A DNA stretch of 62,228 bases from Paenibacillus rigui (GCF_002234615.1 NZ_NMQW01000016.1:1-62228); one strand, 5' to 3'; positions 7,913 through 17,895 are shown, numbered from the stretch's first letter. Notes: generated by a model from the letters alone, not told the origin. Numbers and translations: made by a program.

Positions 7913-8703
7913 ATGTCAGAAGTTAAACAGCAAGTACTAAAGGAGCTAAGAAAAATAGAAAAGGAAGAGAACGTTCGAATCCTGTATGCTTGCGAATCGG
8001 GCAGCCGCGCATGGGGGTTCCCGTCCAAGGACAGCGACTACGACGTTAGATTTCTCTATGTTAGACCGATGGACTGGTATTTATCGATCTTCGAGAAGCG
8101 GGATGTCATCGAACGTCCGATCAGCGACATGCTGGACATCAATGGCTGGGATCTGCGAAAAGCATTGAACTTGTTCCGCAAATCCAATCCTCCACTGCTC
8201 GAGTGGCTTCAGTCTCCGATCGTCTATATGGAGAATCATTCGATAGCGGAGCAAATCCGAGGGATTTCTCATTTCACGTTTTCCCCAAAGTCCTGTATGT
8301 TTCACTATTTGCACATGGCAAAGGGGAACTACCGGGAGTATCTGCAAGGGGATCAGGTGAAAATCAAAAAGTATTTTACGTTCTCCGCCCGATTTTGGCA
8401 TGCGAGTGGATCGAGAAGCACAATACCATGCCACCTATAGAATTTGATCGGCTGGTTGATGATGTTGTACCAAGGGGTATCGAGCTTAAAGCGATTATCG
8501 AGGGTTTGCTTGTCCGCAAAAAGGCGGGCGATGAAATGGATTACGAACCAAGAATCAACCCCATCAACGAGTATTTGGAAGCAAAAATCGAGTATTACGA
8601 ACGGATGGCAGCGGGGATGCAAACCTCCAATGGAGGTCAGGATCAGAGGCTTGACGATTTGTTCCGATCGGTGTTGAAGGAAGTTTTGGGAGAGGTGAAG
8701 TGA
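7913..8703 (+). pseudogene. RlaP-type nucleotidyltransferase, frameshifted
   Basis: The first frame encodes a Pol-beta-like nucleotidyltransferase of the RlaP/YcgL family (PF10127), found with RNA-repair genes: ACESGSRAWGFPSKDSDYDVRF holds the GS and DxD-type catalytic motif. After YLQGDQVKIKKYF the homology moves to the -1-shifted frame, continuing YVLRPILACEWIEKHNTMPP to the stop at 8703. The break falls at the T4 run 8374-8377; one extra T would restore a roughly 263-residue protein of normal length. The start ATG at 7913 follows GGGGAG. It is either a real inactivating mutation or a one-base assembly error. RlaP next to Ro and Y RNAs fits an RNA-repair locus. Confidence 0.85.
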
Positions 8704-8706
8704 ACG

Positions 8707-9504
8707 ATGGTTATTTTCTTCGATAGAGCTAAACGGCCACTTTGGGAGGGCAGGGCCTCCATTTATTCTTATATTCAGGGACAGGGGGAATCCGTGGACG
8801 GATCGCTGCCAGATGACGAAGAATTTTGGTCCGGCAGTAAAATCAGATGGGTAGCGGGCGGTATGGATGGAGCTTTCGGACATCATGCCGGACCTGCTAA
8901 GATGACGGATGAGGCACGAGAACTGGTTCACCTGCTAGCGAAGCAATCCAGAAAGCCTAAGAATTCAACAAGAAAGGAACTATATGCTAAGCTTGTGAAG
9001 ACAGATATGGGCGGCATGATTGATGCCGTTTTAGATGAGGTACGCAAGCAGCCCGGAATACAGCCGGGTGCCTTATTCCTTGAGGCAAAATGGTTCGCGG
9101 AAAATGCGGCTCATCGAAATGTCGTCAAATTCGGAATTGCAACGCTGGGCCTTTTTCAGAACGAGCAAGTAAAGGAACTGCTTCTAACGCTGGGGAGACA
9201 CGAGGAATTTACACTATATGCCGCGGTTGCGATTCATAATGGAATGGAAAATAGCAACCAAGTTCTATTTGAATTGGCTCAACGTGTTCATGGCTGGGGG
9301 AAAATACATATCGTCGAGAGACTTGAGCCGGCTACTCAGGAGATAAAAGATTGGCTGCTGCGGCAAGGGTGCCACAACAGCGTCATGAACGAATATTTAG
9401 CCTGTATTTGCGCGAGAAATGGTGGTTTGCAAGAGGCGCTCTCGGCTGATCGGGTAGATAGCGCATTGTTTGATGGGGCGACCGATATCATTAGGGTGGG
9501 GTAA
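8707..9504 (+). CDS. Hypothetical protein, helical-repeat type
   Basis: A 265-residue protein I cannot assign. It opens with FFDRAKRPLWEGRASIYSYI, and residues about 85-250 are repetitive amphipathic helices (for example HRNVVKFGIATLGLFQNEQVKELLLTLG and EFTLYAAVAIHNGM) in the style of HEAT or ARM repeats. It follows rlaP by 3 nt, with GAGAGGTG inside the rlaP end as ribosome binding site, so the two form a unit. It stops abruptly with IIRVG exactly where the composition changes to AT-rich, 2 nt before the next gene. The C-terminus may have been cut by insertion of the defence cassette. Confidence 0.65.
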   Translation: MVIFFDRAKRPLWEGRASIYSYIQGQGESVDGSLPDDEEFWSGSKIRWVAGGMDGAFGHHAGPAKMTDEARELVHLLAKQSRKPKNSTRKELYAKLVKTDMGGMIDAVLDEVRKQPGIQPGALFLEAKWFAENAAHRNVVKFGIATLGLFQNEQVKELLLTLGRHEEFTLYAAVAIHNGMENSNQVLFELAQRVHGWGKIHIVERLEPATQEIKDWLLRQGCHNSVMNEYLACICARNGGLQEALSADRVDSALFDGATDIIRVG

Positions 9505-9506
9505 TT

Positions 9507-11411
9507 TTGTTAGATACAATTGATCCTAAGGTTATTAATATTGCTAGAGAATACTTTAAAGATATTCTTTATGTTGATGACGCAATCAAAAAACCGACTG
9601 ATCTAAAAAATGTTATTGAATTAGCAAACAATGAATCTGCCGCGGCATCTGAGACGGTAAATTCCGTACAAGAACAACCAGTTACTAGAAGACCTGTAAC
9701 ATACTCTGTAGATACGCAAGTAAATCAAACTACCAGTGAACAACAAATGGAATCTAATCAAAGTGTACTGGAAGCTAACGAAATACTTGAAGATTATTTT
9801 GATGCTTTCGAAATTATTTATAATCTTAATAGTAATGGTAATAAGGTTAGTCCTTTTTTCTTTGAGGGTGACCATCAAGTTGAAACGGTTGTATCTTTAA
9901 TTGAACAATCACATTTGACAATTTTAGATTGGGAACTTGACCAAACTGGTGGAGAAACGACATTAAACATTCTTGAATCTGTTTTTAGAAATACAGGTAG
10001 ATTAAAGCTGCTAGTAGTCTATACAAAAAATCCGCTTCAAGCTTCAAAAATGATTCGAGATAAATTTACTTCAAAGATTGTCGATTATACTCAAATAAAA
10101 GTTGAAGAAAGTACAATAGACATATTTGATCTCCATGATGCTTTTGTTTTAGTTTGTAAAAAAAGAGAGCTGCCCAGTAATAGGCTGAAGGATACATTTA
10201 TTGAACTACTAATTAGAAAGTTTGGTATGTTCCCATTTGCTTTTTTTGATTCAATAAATAAGATAGTTGGAGAAACGGCAACTGTACTTAAGCAATTTTC
10301 GCACCCATTCGAAAATACCATATTACTTCAACTTCAATCATCAGGGGTTAGTGCAACTGATTATGCTAAAGTCATTTCAAAGATGATAACTAACCATATT
10401 AATAAGGTGATTGATGTGGATTCGGTGATTTTCGATGAGATAACGGAACAATGGAAGAAAAATATTGGAATTATGTTAGCTTTGGATGATGAAAAATTGT
10501 TAGAGCTACTAAGCAGAAAACTAAATATTTTAGAACAAGCGCAAAATAATAGAACAAACGGAAAGAAGAACAGAAAATTTATTTCAAGTATAAAACAGAT
10601 ATCAGTGGAAAAATGGCGGGAAATATTTACTTTGATGTGTAGATTGAATCTAATTGACGCTGCTTCTTTAGATCCGGCAATTAATATCATTATTGAGCAA
10701 GTAATTATAATTTCGTCCGAAAGGGAGTTTGCAAAAAACACTGAATTAGTTAATTTATGTGGTGACAATCAAACGTTAAAAGAACAATGTATCGCATTGT
10801 ACAGGACCAATGTAAAAAGAGATGTTACTGCATGGTTAAGACCTATATTACCGAGTATATTGTTAGCTTTAATAGCTGATCGTGGGACGACACATTTTTC
10901 TAAAACGATAGTCGATCTAGTTCATCTAATGAAAGTGATTGAATATAAAGAAAGACGTCTTGATAATATAGATACCATCATTGAGAATAACAATATTGTG
11001 AATTACTTTAATTCTGGGGATGTTTTAATAAATGGGGATAAGCTTCTTCTCTGCATATCACCTAGTTGTGATGTGTTTCGCCCTGAAAAAGTAGACAATA
11101 TGCTTAAATTTGTAACCGGCAAGAGAATAGATAGCGATTCAGCTTTCTTACAACTAAAAACTTATGAGCACTTGACAATTCTGCCTAACCATGAAAATCC
11201 GGAAAAATTAATGTGTGCCCTTTGGAACTTTAGCGTAACTGAGGTACATAATATTGAGGAATTAGGTAATTATACAAGACCATACAGGTTAGAGCCTGGA
11301 TATATTCAACAAATCATGAATAAGTATATTGCGTATCAATCAAGGACTGGAGTAGATGAACTCTTTGTTAAAGATACATCCAGTTTGAGAAACTTTTATG
11401 TTTTTAATTAG
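9507..11411 (+). CDS. Receiver-like (Response_reg_2) defence-associated protein
   Basis: A 634-residue, AT-rich gene starting with TTG directly after the stop of the previous gene (GGGTGGGG 6 nt upstream). The N-terminus has ILYVDDAIKKP, and residues about 130-175 read LTILDWELD...GETTLNILESV...LKLLVVYTKNP. These have the layout of a receiver domain: acidic pocket, phospho-acceptor-like Asp, and a Thr strand. It resembles the 'response receiver' family (PF19192 from memory) that accompanies ATPases in defence loci. About 400 further residues are helical and unassigned. No partner histidine kinase is present here. It heads the cassette with vsr, mcrB-like and nuclease genes. Confidence 0.65.
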   Translation: MLDTIDPKVINIAREYFKDILYVDDAIKKPTDLKNVIELANNESAAASETVNSVQEQPVTRRPVTYSVDTQVNQTTSEQQMESNQSVLEANEILEDYFDAFEIIYNLNSNGNKVSPFFFEGDHQVETVVSLIEQSHLTILDWELDQTGGETTLNILESVFRNTGRLKLLVVYTKNPLQASKMIRDKFTSKIVDYTQIKVEESTIDIFDLHDAFVLVCKKRELPSNRLKDTFIELLIRKFGMFPFAFFDSINKIVGETATVLKQFSHPFENTILLQLQSSGVSATDYAKVISKMITNHINKVIDVDSVIFDEITEQWKKNIGIMLALDDEKLLELLSRKLNILEQAQNNRTNGKKNRKFISSIKQISVEKWREIFTLMCRLNLIDAASLDPAINIIIEQVIIISSEREFAKNTELVNLCGDNQTLKEQCIALYRTNVKRDVTAWLRPILPSILLALIADRGTTHFSKTIVDLVHLMKVIEYKERRLDNIDTIIENNNIVNYFNSGDVLINGDKLLLCISPSCDVFRPEKVDNMLKFVTGKRIDSDSAFLQLKTYEHLTILPNHENPEKLMCALWNFSVTEVHNIEELGNYTRPYRLEPGYIQQIMNKYIAYQSRTGVDELFVKDTSSLRNFYVFN

Positions 11412-11419
11412 GAGGCTAT

Positions 11420-11848
11420 ATGGATAAATTCTCCCAAGAGAAAAGAAGGTCGATAATGGGGAGTATAAAATCTAAAAATACGACGCCGGAGCTTATTGTT
11501 CGGCGTCTTCTTCATAAATTAGGATATAGATTTCGCTTGCATAAAAAGGATCTTCCAGGCTCACCTGATATTGTTTTACCAAAACATAAAAAAGTTATTT
11601 TTGTAAACGGGTGTTTTTGGCATGGACATGAGAATTGTAAGAAATCACAATTACCAGAAACAAATCGAGAGTTTTGGCAAGATAAAATCAGCAAAAATAT
11701 AAAACGTGATGCGGAGAATATAGCAAAACTTACTGAGTTGGAATGGGGAGTTCTTATTATTTGGGATTGCCAAACAAAAAAAAAGGATTTGGAAAATCTA
11801 GAAAAAATCCTTGATAATTTTATTAGAAGTAATAATCAAAGTTGTTGA
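11420..11848 (+). CDS. vsr: Very-short-patch repair endonuclease (Vsr)
   Basis: A 142-residue Vsr family nuclease. It shows the family N-terminus (RRSIMGSIKSKNTTPELIVRRLL), the catalytic Asp50 in LPGSPDIVLP, and VNGCFWHGHENC with His68 and His70. Classical Vsr nicks T:G mismatches made by deamination of 5-methylcytosine, and usually sits next to a cytosine methyltransferase. No methyltransferase is visible here; the neighbours are a McrB-type ATPase and a nuclease. Vsr-like proteins in such settings may act as restriction components. The ATG follows TAGGAGG, 8 nt after the upstream stop. Confidence 0.92.
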   Translation: MDKFSQEKRRSIMGSIKSKNTTPELIVRRLLHKLGYRFRLHKKDLPGSPDIVLPKHKKVIFVNGCFWHGHENCKKSQLPETNREFWQDKISKNIKRDAENIAKLTELEWGVLIIWDCQTKKKDLENLEKILDNFIRSNNQSC

Positions 11849-11883
11849 CGGTTATAAAATTTGTTCAAGGTGGTAACTTGAAA

Positions 11884-13842
11884 ATGAGTATAAACACAAT
11901 AATTGGCTCAGAGTTGTTTGAAACTTACAGCAAAATTTCTAACGCTGTTAAGACAATTCAAAAAGAAGATAAAACATTAGACGAAAAGAAAATTTTAATG
12001 ACGGAATTGCGAAAACAAAATGAAGCTGTTCTTAAAAATTATAACGATGTGGCTGCAGAGTTTGCTCGTTCATTTATAAATAAGAATCAATTAAATGATG
12101 ACCATATTATCGAAGCAAGAATCGGTAGTCCCACACCTTATGGTAACCAACCGAAGGATTATCTTTGGTCGGGAATCTCCATACACCCAGATAAATCCTT
12201 TAGTTTTCAATATTCATGGGTATTTCAAAAAGATCTTCTTGAAGTTACCTTTTGTTTTGGCTCAGGAGGTTCCTCAACAGGAAGAATTGATGCTTCTATT
12301 AAAGAAAAAAAGGAAGCACAAATGAGAGCACTCGAACAACGGTTCATTAACATACTTATGGAGGACAGACATAAGCCGATAGTCTTACGCTTATTAAAAG
12401 AAGAGGGGTTTGTTATAACCTCAGAATGGTTAAATTCGGGAGAAAAAATACAGGATATTGAGAGCTACATATCCTATATTCGGATGAAAACCGGTTCAAA
12501 GACTGGAATAACTAAGTTCTTTAAACCGGATGAGCTTCTGAATGAAGGGTTCGATCTGGAAGCTAAGTTATATCACTATTTTCGTTTGTTTCTTCCAATC
12601 TGGGAACAGCTACACTTAAAGGATAAAAAAACAAACATTGATGGTGAATCGACTGGTGTGGAAATATTTAACTACAAGCAAGACGACGATCAAATTTTTG
12701 GAGTTTTACAAAAAATGAAAAGATATATTAATCATCAAGGCTTCCAGTATCCCGACAAACTAATTGAGAACTTCTACCTTTCCTTAAAAACAAAGCCTTT
12801 CGTTATCTTGGCCGGTATTTCCGGCACCGGAAAAACGAAGCTCATCCAAAAATTCGCAGAAGCCCTTGGGGCAACAGAAGCGAATGGGCAGTTTATGCTT
12901 ATTCCGGTTAGACCGGATTGGAATGACCCGTCCGATCTAATAGGTTACAAGGATCTGGGTGGAACATTCCGCCGCGGAAAATTAACTTACGTACTAGAAG
13001 CGGCATCTGAGCCGGAGAACCTGCAGAAACCCTACTTTGTTTGTTTAGATGAGATGAACCTAGCGAGAGTAGAGCACTATTTTAGCGATTTGCTCAGTAT
13101 CTTAGAAACACAGCGTTGGCAAGATGGGCACATTGTGACCGATAAAATTGTTACTGAAGATCAAGTAGGTAGTAATTTTGGTATCCCTGAAAATGTGTTC
13201 TTCATAGGTACGGTGAACATGGATGAAACCACGCATCCTTTTAGCAAAAAGGTATTGGACCGAGCCAATACCATCGAATTCAATTATATCCAACTCGACA
13301 GTTTTCATGGATTAGAAGATATTGTAGGTATTACGGAAGAAGAATCAGAGGCTGTATACCCAGCGGCGAGTTTTTTGACCAGCGACTACTTACAGTTAAA
13401 GGACGCATACGCAAACAATAAAGATGTTGTCCAAAGAACTGTAGGTCAATTGGTAAGAATCAACACGATTCTTGAAAATATCCACGCGCACGTTGGTTTC
13501 CGTGTCAGGGATTCAATTTGTTTCTACTTGATATACAACGAACGGTTCTCTTTGATGACTACCGATGAGGCAATGGATATACAGATCATGCAGAAGATTC
13601 TACCCCGAATTCAGGGCAACAACTCAGCAGTGAAAAAGGTAATCATCGAGCTCTTATTGATCTGTATTATGGGTTCCACCGTTCAAAGCAAAGAATATTT
13701 GGATGGAGAAAGAGATGTTGAACAGCTGTGGATTAAGCATGTAACCGAGAATAATGTCAAATATCCTCAATCCAGTAGGAAGCTTATCTACATGCTACGG
13801 AGGCTTGATGATGACGGATTCACTTCATTTTGGGTCTCTTAA
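11884..13842 (+). CDS. McrB-type AAA+ GTPase, restriction subunit
   Basis: About 652 residues from MSINTIIG. Residues 1-290 form a unique N-terminal region with a DUF3578-like look (WSGISIHPDKSFSFQYSWVF) that would recognise the DNA target. The motor follows: Walker A GISGTGKT at 311-318, Walker B LDEMNLARVEHYFSD at about 388, and the McrB signature GTVNMDETTHPFSKKVLDRA. McrB proteins power cleavage of modified DNA by a partner nuclease, here the next gene, which overlaps its 3' end by 32 nt. A longer frame starts at 11842, but I chose 11884 for AAGGTGG upstream. The 5' part is clearly richer in A+T than the motor part, suggesting a mosaic gene. Confidence 0.88.
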   Translation: MSINTIIGSELFETYSKISNAVKTIQKEDKTLDEKKILMTELRKQNEAVLKNYNDVAAEFARSFINKNQLNDDHIIEARIGSPTPYGNQPKDYLWSGISIHPDKSFSFQYSWVFQKDLLEVTFCFGSGGSSTGRIDASIKEKKEAQMRALEQRFINILMEDRHKPIVLRLLKEEGFVITSEWLNSGEKIQDIESYISYIRMKTGSKTGITKFFKPDELLNEGFDLEAKLYHYFRLFLPIWEQLHLKDKKTNIDGESTGVEIFNYKQDDDQIFGVLQKMKRYINHQGFQYPDKLIENFYLSLKTKPFVILAGISGTGKTKLIQKFAEALGATEANGQFMLIPVRPDWNDPSDLIGYKDLGGTFRRGKLTYVLEAASEPENLQKPYFVCLDEMNLARVEHYFSDLLSILETQRWQDGHIVTDKIVTEDQVGSNFGIPENVFFIGTVNMDETTHPFSKKVLDRANTIEFNYIQLDSFHGLEDIVGITEEESEAVYPAASFLTSDYLQLKDAYANNKDVVQRTVGQLVRINTILENIHAHVGFRVRDSICFYLIYNERFSLMTTDEAMDIQIMQKILPRIQGNNSAVKKVIIELLLICIMGSTVQSKEYLDGERDVEQLWIKHVTENNVKYPQSSRKLIYMLRRLDDDGFTSFWVS

Positions 13843-16225
13843 AAAGAGCGTGATTCTCCTGCACATTGAAACGAATCTGTTTGATCTCTACTTAGAGGGG
13901 AAACCGTACCATCCAACGGTAGATATGCTCCGGCTACATCGGACAGAAGAGAGAGTGTGGGAGCAGGCGAATCTTCACGTATCTATTCACTCCGATCAAT
14001 TACAGGTTCTATCTATTGCTGTCTTTAATCCCAATCGTGGAGAGCTAGAGCCTTGGCAGAACGAACAAGCTTGCTTTCCGATCTTTTACGAGACGCAAAC
14101 CTACAATTTATTGGTTGAGAAGAAAGCGGATATAGACTTATCTTTTTACCATGAAAATTATTCGTTGCGCGAGGCGGTATTGCCGAAGGGAAAGCGGGTT
14201 CTGTCAGGGAACTTGAATTTTCAGAATGAGATCGGATTTTCAGAGCTGGAATTGCGATCAAGTGCTTCATCTTTATTTAGGATTAGGTTGGAAGTTTTCC
14301 CTGTGAAGATGGATTACAAGAGGGATTATCAGGTCATTCTTCAAGATGTGAATCACCAGATTCATAACCTGACCTTCGATTTCCTGCGCAAAACATATCA
14401 GTTAACGGGCCTGAAAGAGACGAAGCACCAAAGTTTAACGGAATATTTTACGATATTACGCTATCTTTTTGACCAACTTATAAAAGCTGTCCAACGGATA
14501 GAAGGCTCCCCTCACACGCAAATGCATCAGAGTCAGCGCATTGTCCCGGCCGAGAGGGCAAAGAAAATCAATACCAAAACCTTACAATGCTTGAGTAAAA
14601 ATCCGCAACAATTGGTCAAAGATCCCGCGAACGGAATGGTTCGAGTCAGAGGCGAAAAATATGTTCCAACACATGTGTTGGATACTCGAAGAGTCGTTAA
14701 TTATGATACACAAGAAAATCGATTCGTTCGATGGGTGTTCCTCCGTATTGAGCAGAAGCTGAAAGACTTGTGGCAGTTACTAAAGGACCAGAAAAGACTA
14801 GAGGACCCTTTGTTGGCTCAGACGATGACCCGTATGCAGAAGGAAGTTCGAAGGGTGCTTCAGTTTGATTTTTTACAAGTGGGAACTATGAAGCAAATGT
14901 CGGTTTCCCTAGTGATGCAGATGGCTCCAGGGTATCGAGAAGTATACAAGTACTACCTCATGCTGCTCAAAGGCCTCATCCTCCAGGATGACTTATTCCG
15001 GTTGTCTTTGAAGGATTTAGCCACTCTTTATGAATACTGGTGCTTCCTCAAGATACATCAGTTGCTAAGTAACAAGTATGAGTTGGTCAGGCAAGACATC
15101 ATAAAGTTAGATTATAGCGGGGTTTTCGTTAAGCTTAAGAAATCTGCCGCGTCGACGGTGACTTACCGCAACCCGAAAAACGGAGAAATATTTAAGCTGT
15201 TTTACAATCAAGCGCTTCGGGGACCGACGCTTACGCAGAAACCGGATAACGTACTTACTCTTCGAAAAATGGAGACGTCTACGGAGTATAAGTACGTGTT
15301 TGATGCGAAATATCGATTAAATCCTGCGGAGCCGGGGACGCCTTATTATGCGACCTATGACGGGCTTCCAGGGCCTGAAGAGGACGATGTCAACACGATG
15401 CATCGTTACCGAGACGCTATCGTTCATGCGGAGAAAGATTCGGAGCAGTTCGAGCGGACGATGTTTGGGGCGTATGTATTGTTCCCTTACCCAGATGAAA
15501 AGAAATATAAAGAGCATAGATTATACAAAAGCATAAAGGCTGTTAATGTCGGGGCATTTCCTTTTCTGCCGGGATCTACGAAGTTGTTGGAAGAGTTCTT
15601 GGATGAGATCATTCTGGATAGTCCGGAGAATGCATATGAGCGCGCTGTCCGGCCAAGAGGGTCGAAGGAGTATTACGATAACAAGTACACCGGTAAGAAT
15701 GTATTGGTTGGCTGCATGAGTCGCGAGGAACAGTTGGAGATTGCGCTACGGAATAAATTTTACCATACACCACTTGAAAATATCACAAATCACAAGCTGC
15801 TGACACAATTGGAGTATGTGGCGCTCTATCAGTCAAAGAAGTTCTTCGGTAAGTCTAACGAAATTGTCGGCGTGAAGTACTATGGAAAAATAAAGGACTG
15901 GAAGATTGTGAAACGCGGTGAAATCACGGTAATTTCCTCAAAGCACAATCCCCCAGATAAGCTTTATGTGGTGTTCGAAATTGAGGAATGGGAAACTAGG
16001 AAAGAAATCATTCTGCCCGGTGGTCATGGGGTCCGGAGCATTGCTTTTACGTCTAAGTATATATTCGACCGCGCACAGGAAATAGCCGAATTGAAGCTGG
16101 AGAACGAGGAAGAGCTGCTTCTATGGCGTGAGGCACGCCGAAGAGGTCGCGTGGAAGTGAAGTTAGATCACGAGCATCTTGACTATGCAAAGAAGGTAAT
16201 GAGCGTAAGCTTAAAGGGCCAATAA
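13811..16225 (+). CDS. DUF2357 / PD-(D/E)XK nuclease, McrC-like partner
   Basis: About 804 residues. The N-terminal half matches DUF2357 (beta-rich start, then a helical region with VLDTRRVVNYDTQENRFVRWVFLRIEQKL). The C-terminal half holds the nuclease core: QKPDNVLTLRK with Asp479, then KYVFDAKYRL with Asp498 and Lys500, a PD-(D/E)XK centre of the DUF524/PDDEXK_7 type. Such proteins pair with McrB-like ATPases in type IV-like restriction. The start at 13811 follows GGAGG by 7 nt; an ATG three bases earlier is too close. It overlaps the ATPase gene, so translation is coupled. It is the last gene of the cassette. Confidence 0.85.
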   Translation: MTDSLHFGSLKKSVILLHIETNLFDLYLEGKPYHPTVDMLRLHRTEERVWEQANLHVSIHSDQLQVLSIAVFNPNRGELEPWQNEQACFPIFYETQTYNLLVEKKADIDLSFYHENYSLREAVLPKGKRVLSGNLNFQNEIGFSELELRSSASSLFRIRLEVFPVKMDYKRDYQVILQDVNHQIHNLTFDFLRKTYQLTGLKETKHQSLTEYFTILRYLFDQLIKAVQRIEGSPHTQMHQSQRIVPAERAKKINTKTLQCLSKNPQQLVKDPANGMVRVRGEKYVPTHVLDTRRVVNYDTQENRFVRWVFLRIEQKLKDLWQLLKDQKRLEDPLLAQTMTRMQKEVRRVLQFDFLQVGTMKQMSVSLVMQMAPGYREVYKYYLMLLKGLILQDDLFRLSLKDLATLYEYWCFLKIHQLLSNKYELVRQDIIKLDYSGVFVKLKKSAASTVTYRNPKNGEIFKLFYNQALRGPTLTQKPDNVLTLRKMETSTEYKYVFDAKYRLNPAEPGTPYYATYDGLPGPEEDDVNTMHRYRDAIVHAEKDSEQFERTMFGAYVLFPYPDEKKYKEHRLYKSIKAVNVGAFPFLPGSTKLLEEFLDEIILDSPENAYERAVRPRGSKEYYDNKYTGKNVLVGCMSREEQLEIALRNKFYHTPLENITNHKLLTQLEYVALYQSKKFFGKSNEIVGVKYYGKIKDWKIVKRGEITVISSKHNPPDKLYVVFEIEEWETRKEIILPGGHGVRSIAFTSKYIFDRAQEIAELKLENEEELLLWREARRRGRVEVKLDHEHLDYAKKVMSVSLKGQ

Positions 16226-16676
16226 CGGGAAATGGACACCAAGTGTTTATGTTGACGACTTGTTGACGAACCACGTCAACAAGCAATAAAACTCAAACAA
16301 AACGAACAATATCCCATGGATAAAACCCTTATAAATCAAGGGTTTTATCCAACTAACACAGAATCCAAACAACTCTCACATGTTCCCGCATACGGTGCAT
16401 TGGAGTTGGTGGCTCTGCTTGTAAGAAAATGAAACAAATGATGAAAAGCTTTATTAATATTGGGTTTTGAAATTAGTGATAAGGCCAAGATTTTTGAAAT
16501 ATATCACCTGCTGCTACAATGGAAAAAGGATCTATTTTTCCATAGGGTACCTCACGCCCAATCAATACGAGCGTACATTCCAATACACGGCGTAATTCTC
16601 TCGATTTGTTGTGTCAAATTTATTGACAGAGTCCAGAACAACTACGAAATTTGGGTTGTTCTTTTTTATTTGAAAG
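16226..16676. other. Gene-free stretch with inverted repeats after the defence cassette
   Basis: No convincing gene. Three inverted repeats stand out: TTGTTGACG-AACCA-CGTCAACAA at 16260-16282, preceded by a second TGTTGACGA copy at 16250; a perfect 13-bp hairpin GGATAAAACCCTT-N7-AAGGGTTTTATCC at 16318-16350, which may be the cassette's terminator; and TGTCAA-N5-TTGACA at about 16613-16629. A frame at 16460-16714 lacks a start signal and protein-like composition. The cluster could be a recombination or attachment boundary, but I see no integrase. Confidence 0.5.
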
Positions 16677-16712
16677 AACCCGAACTATTGGATGGTATTC
16701 GTTCGGGTTTTT
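16677..16712 (+). terminator. Intrinsic terminator
   Basis: AACCCGAAC pairs with GTTCGGGTT across a 15-nt loop and runs into T5. It separates the defence region from cysD. No gene in the preceding 450 nt obviously needs it, so it may serve an unrecognised short transcript. Confidence 0.75.
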
Positions 16713-16959
16713 AAGCTTCCTTGCTTTTTCTAAAACCTAAAGAACCCACTGCTCAACCCTGACGAAGCGAACTTTATCGCCACCCAGTGACTATTATGCT
16801 AAAGGGAGCATTACTTTTTGAACAAACACTACACGATCCGACAAAAATGATAGAAAAATAGAGAATTTTAGATTTTTCCACTTTGCATAAAAGCTAGAAT
16901 CTGTTAGGATATAAAGAAATACGATAGATTTAGTGTGAATTAAAAGGAGGCACCTTTTC

Positions 16960-17895
16960 GTGACAAAAACGACGCATATGGATCAACCTGATTCCATACA
17001 TGAAATGACGCATTTGGATCAACTCGAGGCTGAAGCGATTTATATTATAAGAGAAGTAGCGGCGGAATGTGAGAATCCCGTGATGCTGTATTCGATCGGG
17101 AAGGATAGCTCCGTGATGCTGCATTTGGCGCTGAAAGCTTTTTATCCCGAGAAACCGCCATTTCCGTTCATGCATATTGATACAACATGGAAGTTTAAAG
17201 AAATGATCGAATTCCGCGATCGCAAAGCGAAAGAATTCGGGATTGAAATGATTGTACACTCGAATCAGGAGGGTATTAATCAAGGGATCAACCCAATGGA
17301 TCATGGCGCCGCGTATACTGATATTATGAAAACCCAAGCGTTAAAACAGGGATTGGACAAATACGGATTTACGGCTGCGTTTGGCGGCGGAAGACGTGAT
17401 GAAGAGAAGTCGCGTGCGAAAGAACGGATTTTCTCGTTCCGGAATAAGAATCATGCGTGGGATCCGAAAAACCAACGGCCGGAAATGTGGAAGCTTTTCA
17501 ACACAAGAATTAATAAGGGAGAAAGCATTCGCGTTTTCCCCATATCCAATTGGACGGAAAAAGATATTTGGCAATACATTCGAAGAGAAAATATTGATAT
17601 TGTGCCTCTCTATTTTGCAAAAGAAAGACCCGTCGTCAATCGCGATGGACATATGGTCATGGTGGATGATGATCGGTTGAAGCTCGAGCCTCATGAACAA
17701 GTTGAAATGAAAAAGATGCGGTTTCGCACATTAGGCTGCTATCCTCTTACTGGCGGCGTCGAGTCGGAGGCGGATACGCTGGATGCCATTATCGAAGAAA
17801 CGCTTGGTGCGGTTTCATCTGAACGGACAAGCCGGGTGATTGACCAAGAAGCGGCTGGAAGTATGGAAAGACGGAAACGGGAGGGCTATTTCTAA
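16960..17895 (+). CDS. cysD: Sulfate adenylyltransferase subunit 2
   Basis: A 311-residue ATP sulfurylase small subunit. The PP-loop is [13 protein letters not shown] near residue 46, followed by [19 protein letters not shown] and the family blocks [23 protein letters not shown] (written here as one region) and [16 protein letters not shown]. CysD forms APS from sulfate and ATP, driven by GTP hydrolysis in CysN. The start is GTG at 16960, 9 nt after GGAGG. A promoter-like TTGCAT-N17-AGGATA lies about 16883-16911. The stop is one base before the cysN start, so the genes are one operon, ended by the terminator at 19638. Confidence 0.95.
   Translation: MTKTTHMDQPDSIHEMTHLDQLEAEAIYIIREVAAECENPVMLYSIGKDSSVMLHLALKAFYPEKPPFPFMHIDTTWKFKEMIEFRDRKAKEFGIEMIVHSNQEGINQGINPMDHGAAYTDIMKTQALKQGLDKYGFTAAFGGGRRDEEKSRAKERIFSFRNKNHAWDPKNQRPEMWKLFNTRINKGESIRVFPISNWTEKDIWQYIRRENIDIVPLYFAKERPVVNRDGHMVMVDDDRLKLEPHEQVEMKKMRFRTLGCYPLTGGVESEADTLDAIIEETLGAVSSERTSRVIDQEAAGSMERRKREGYF

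Noticed and set aside
11842-11883. Upstream start for the mcrB-like gene at 11842
   Set aside because: It overlaps vsr and has no ribosome binding site, whereas 11884 has AAGGTGG and a typical N-terminus.
16460-16714. Open frame of 84 codons after the defence cassette
   Set aside because: It runs through a terminator, has no ribosome binding site and no protein-like pattern.
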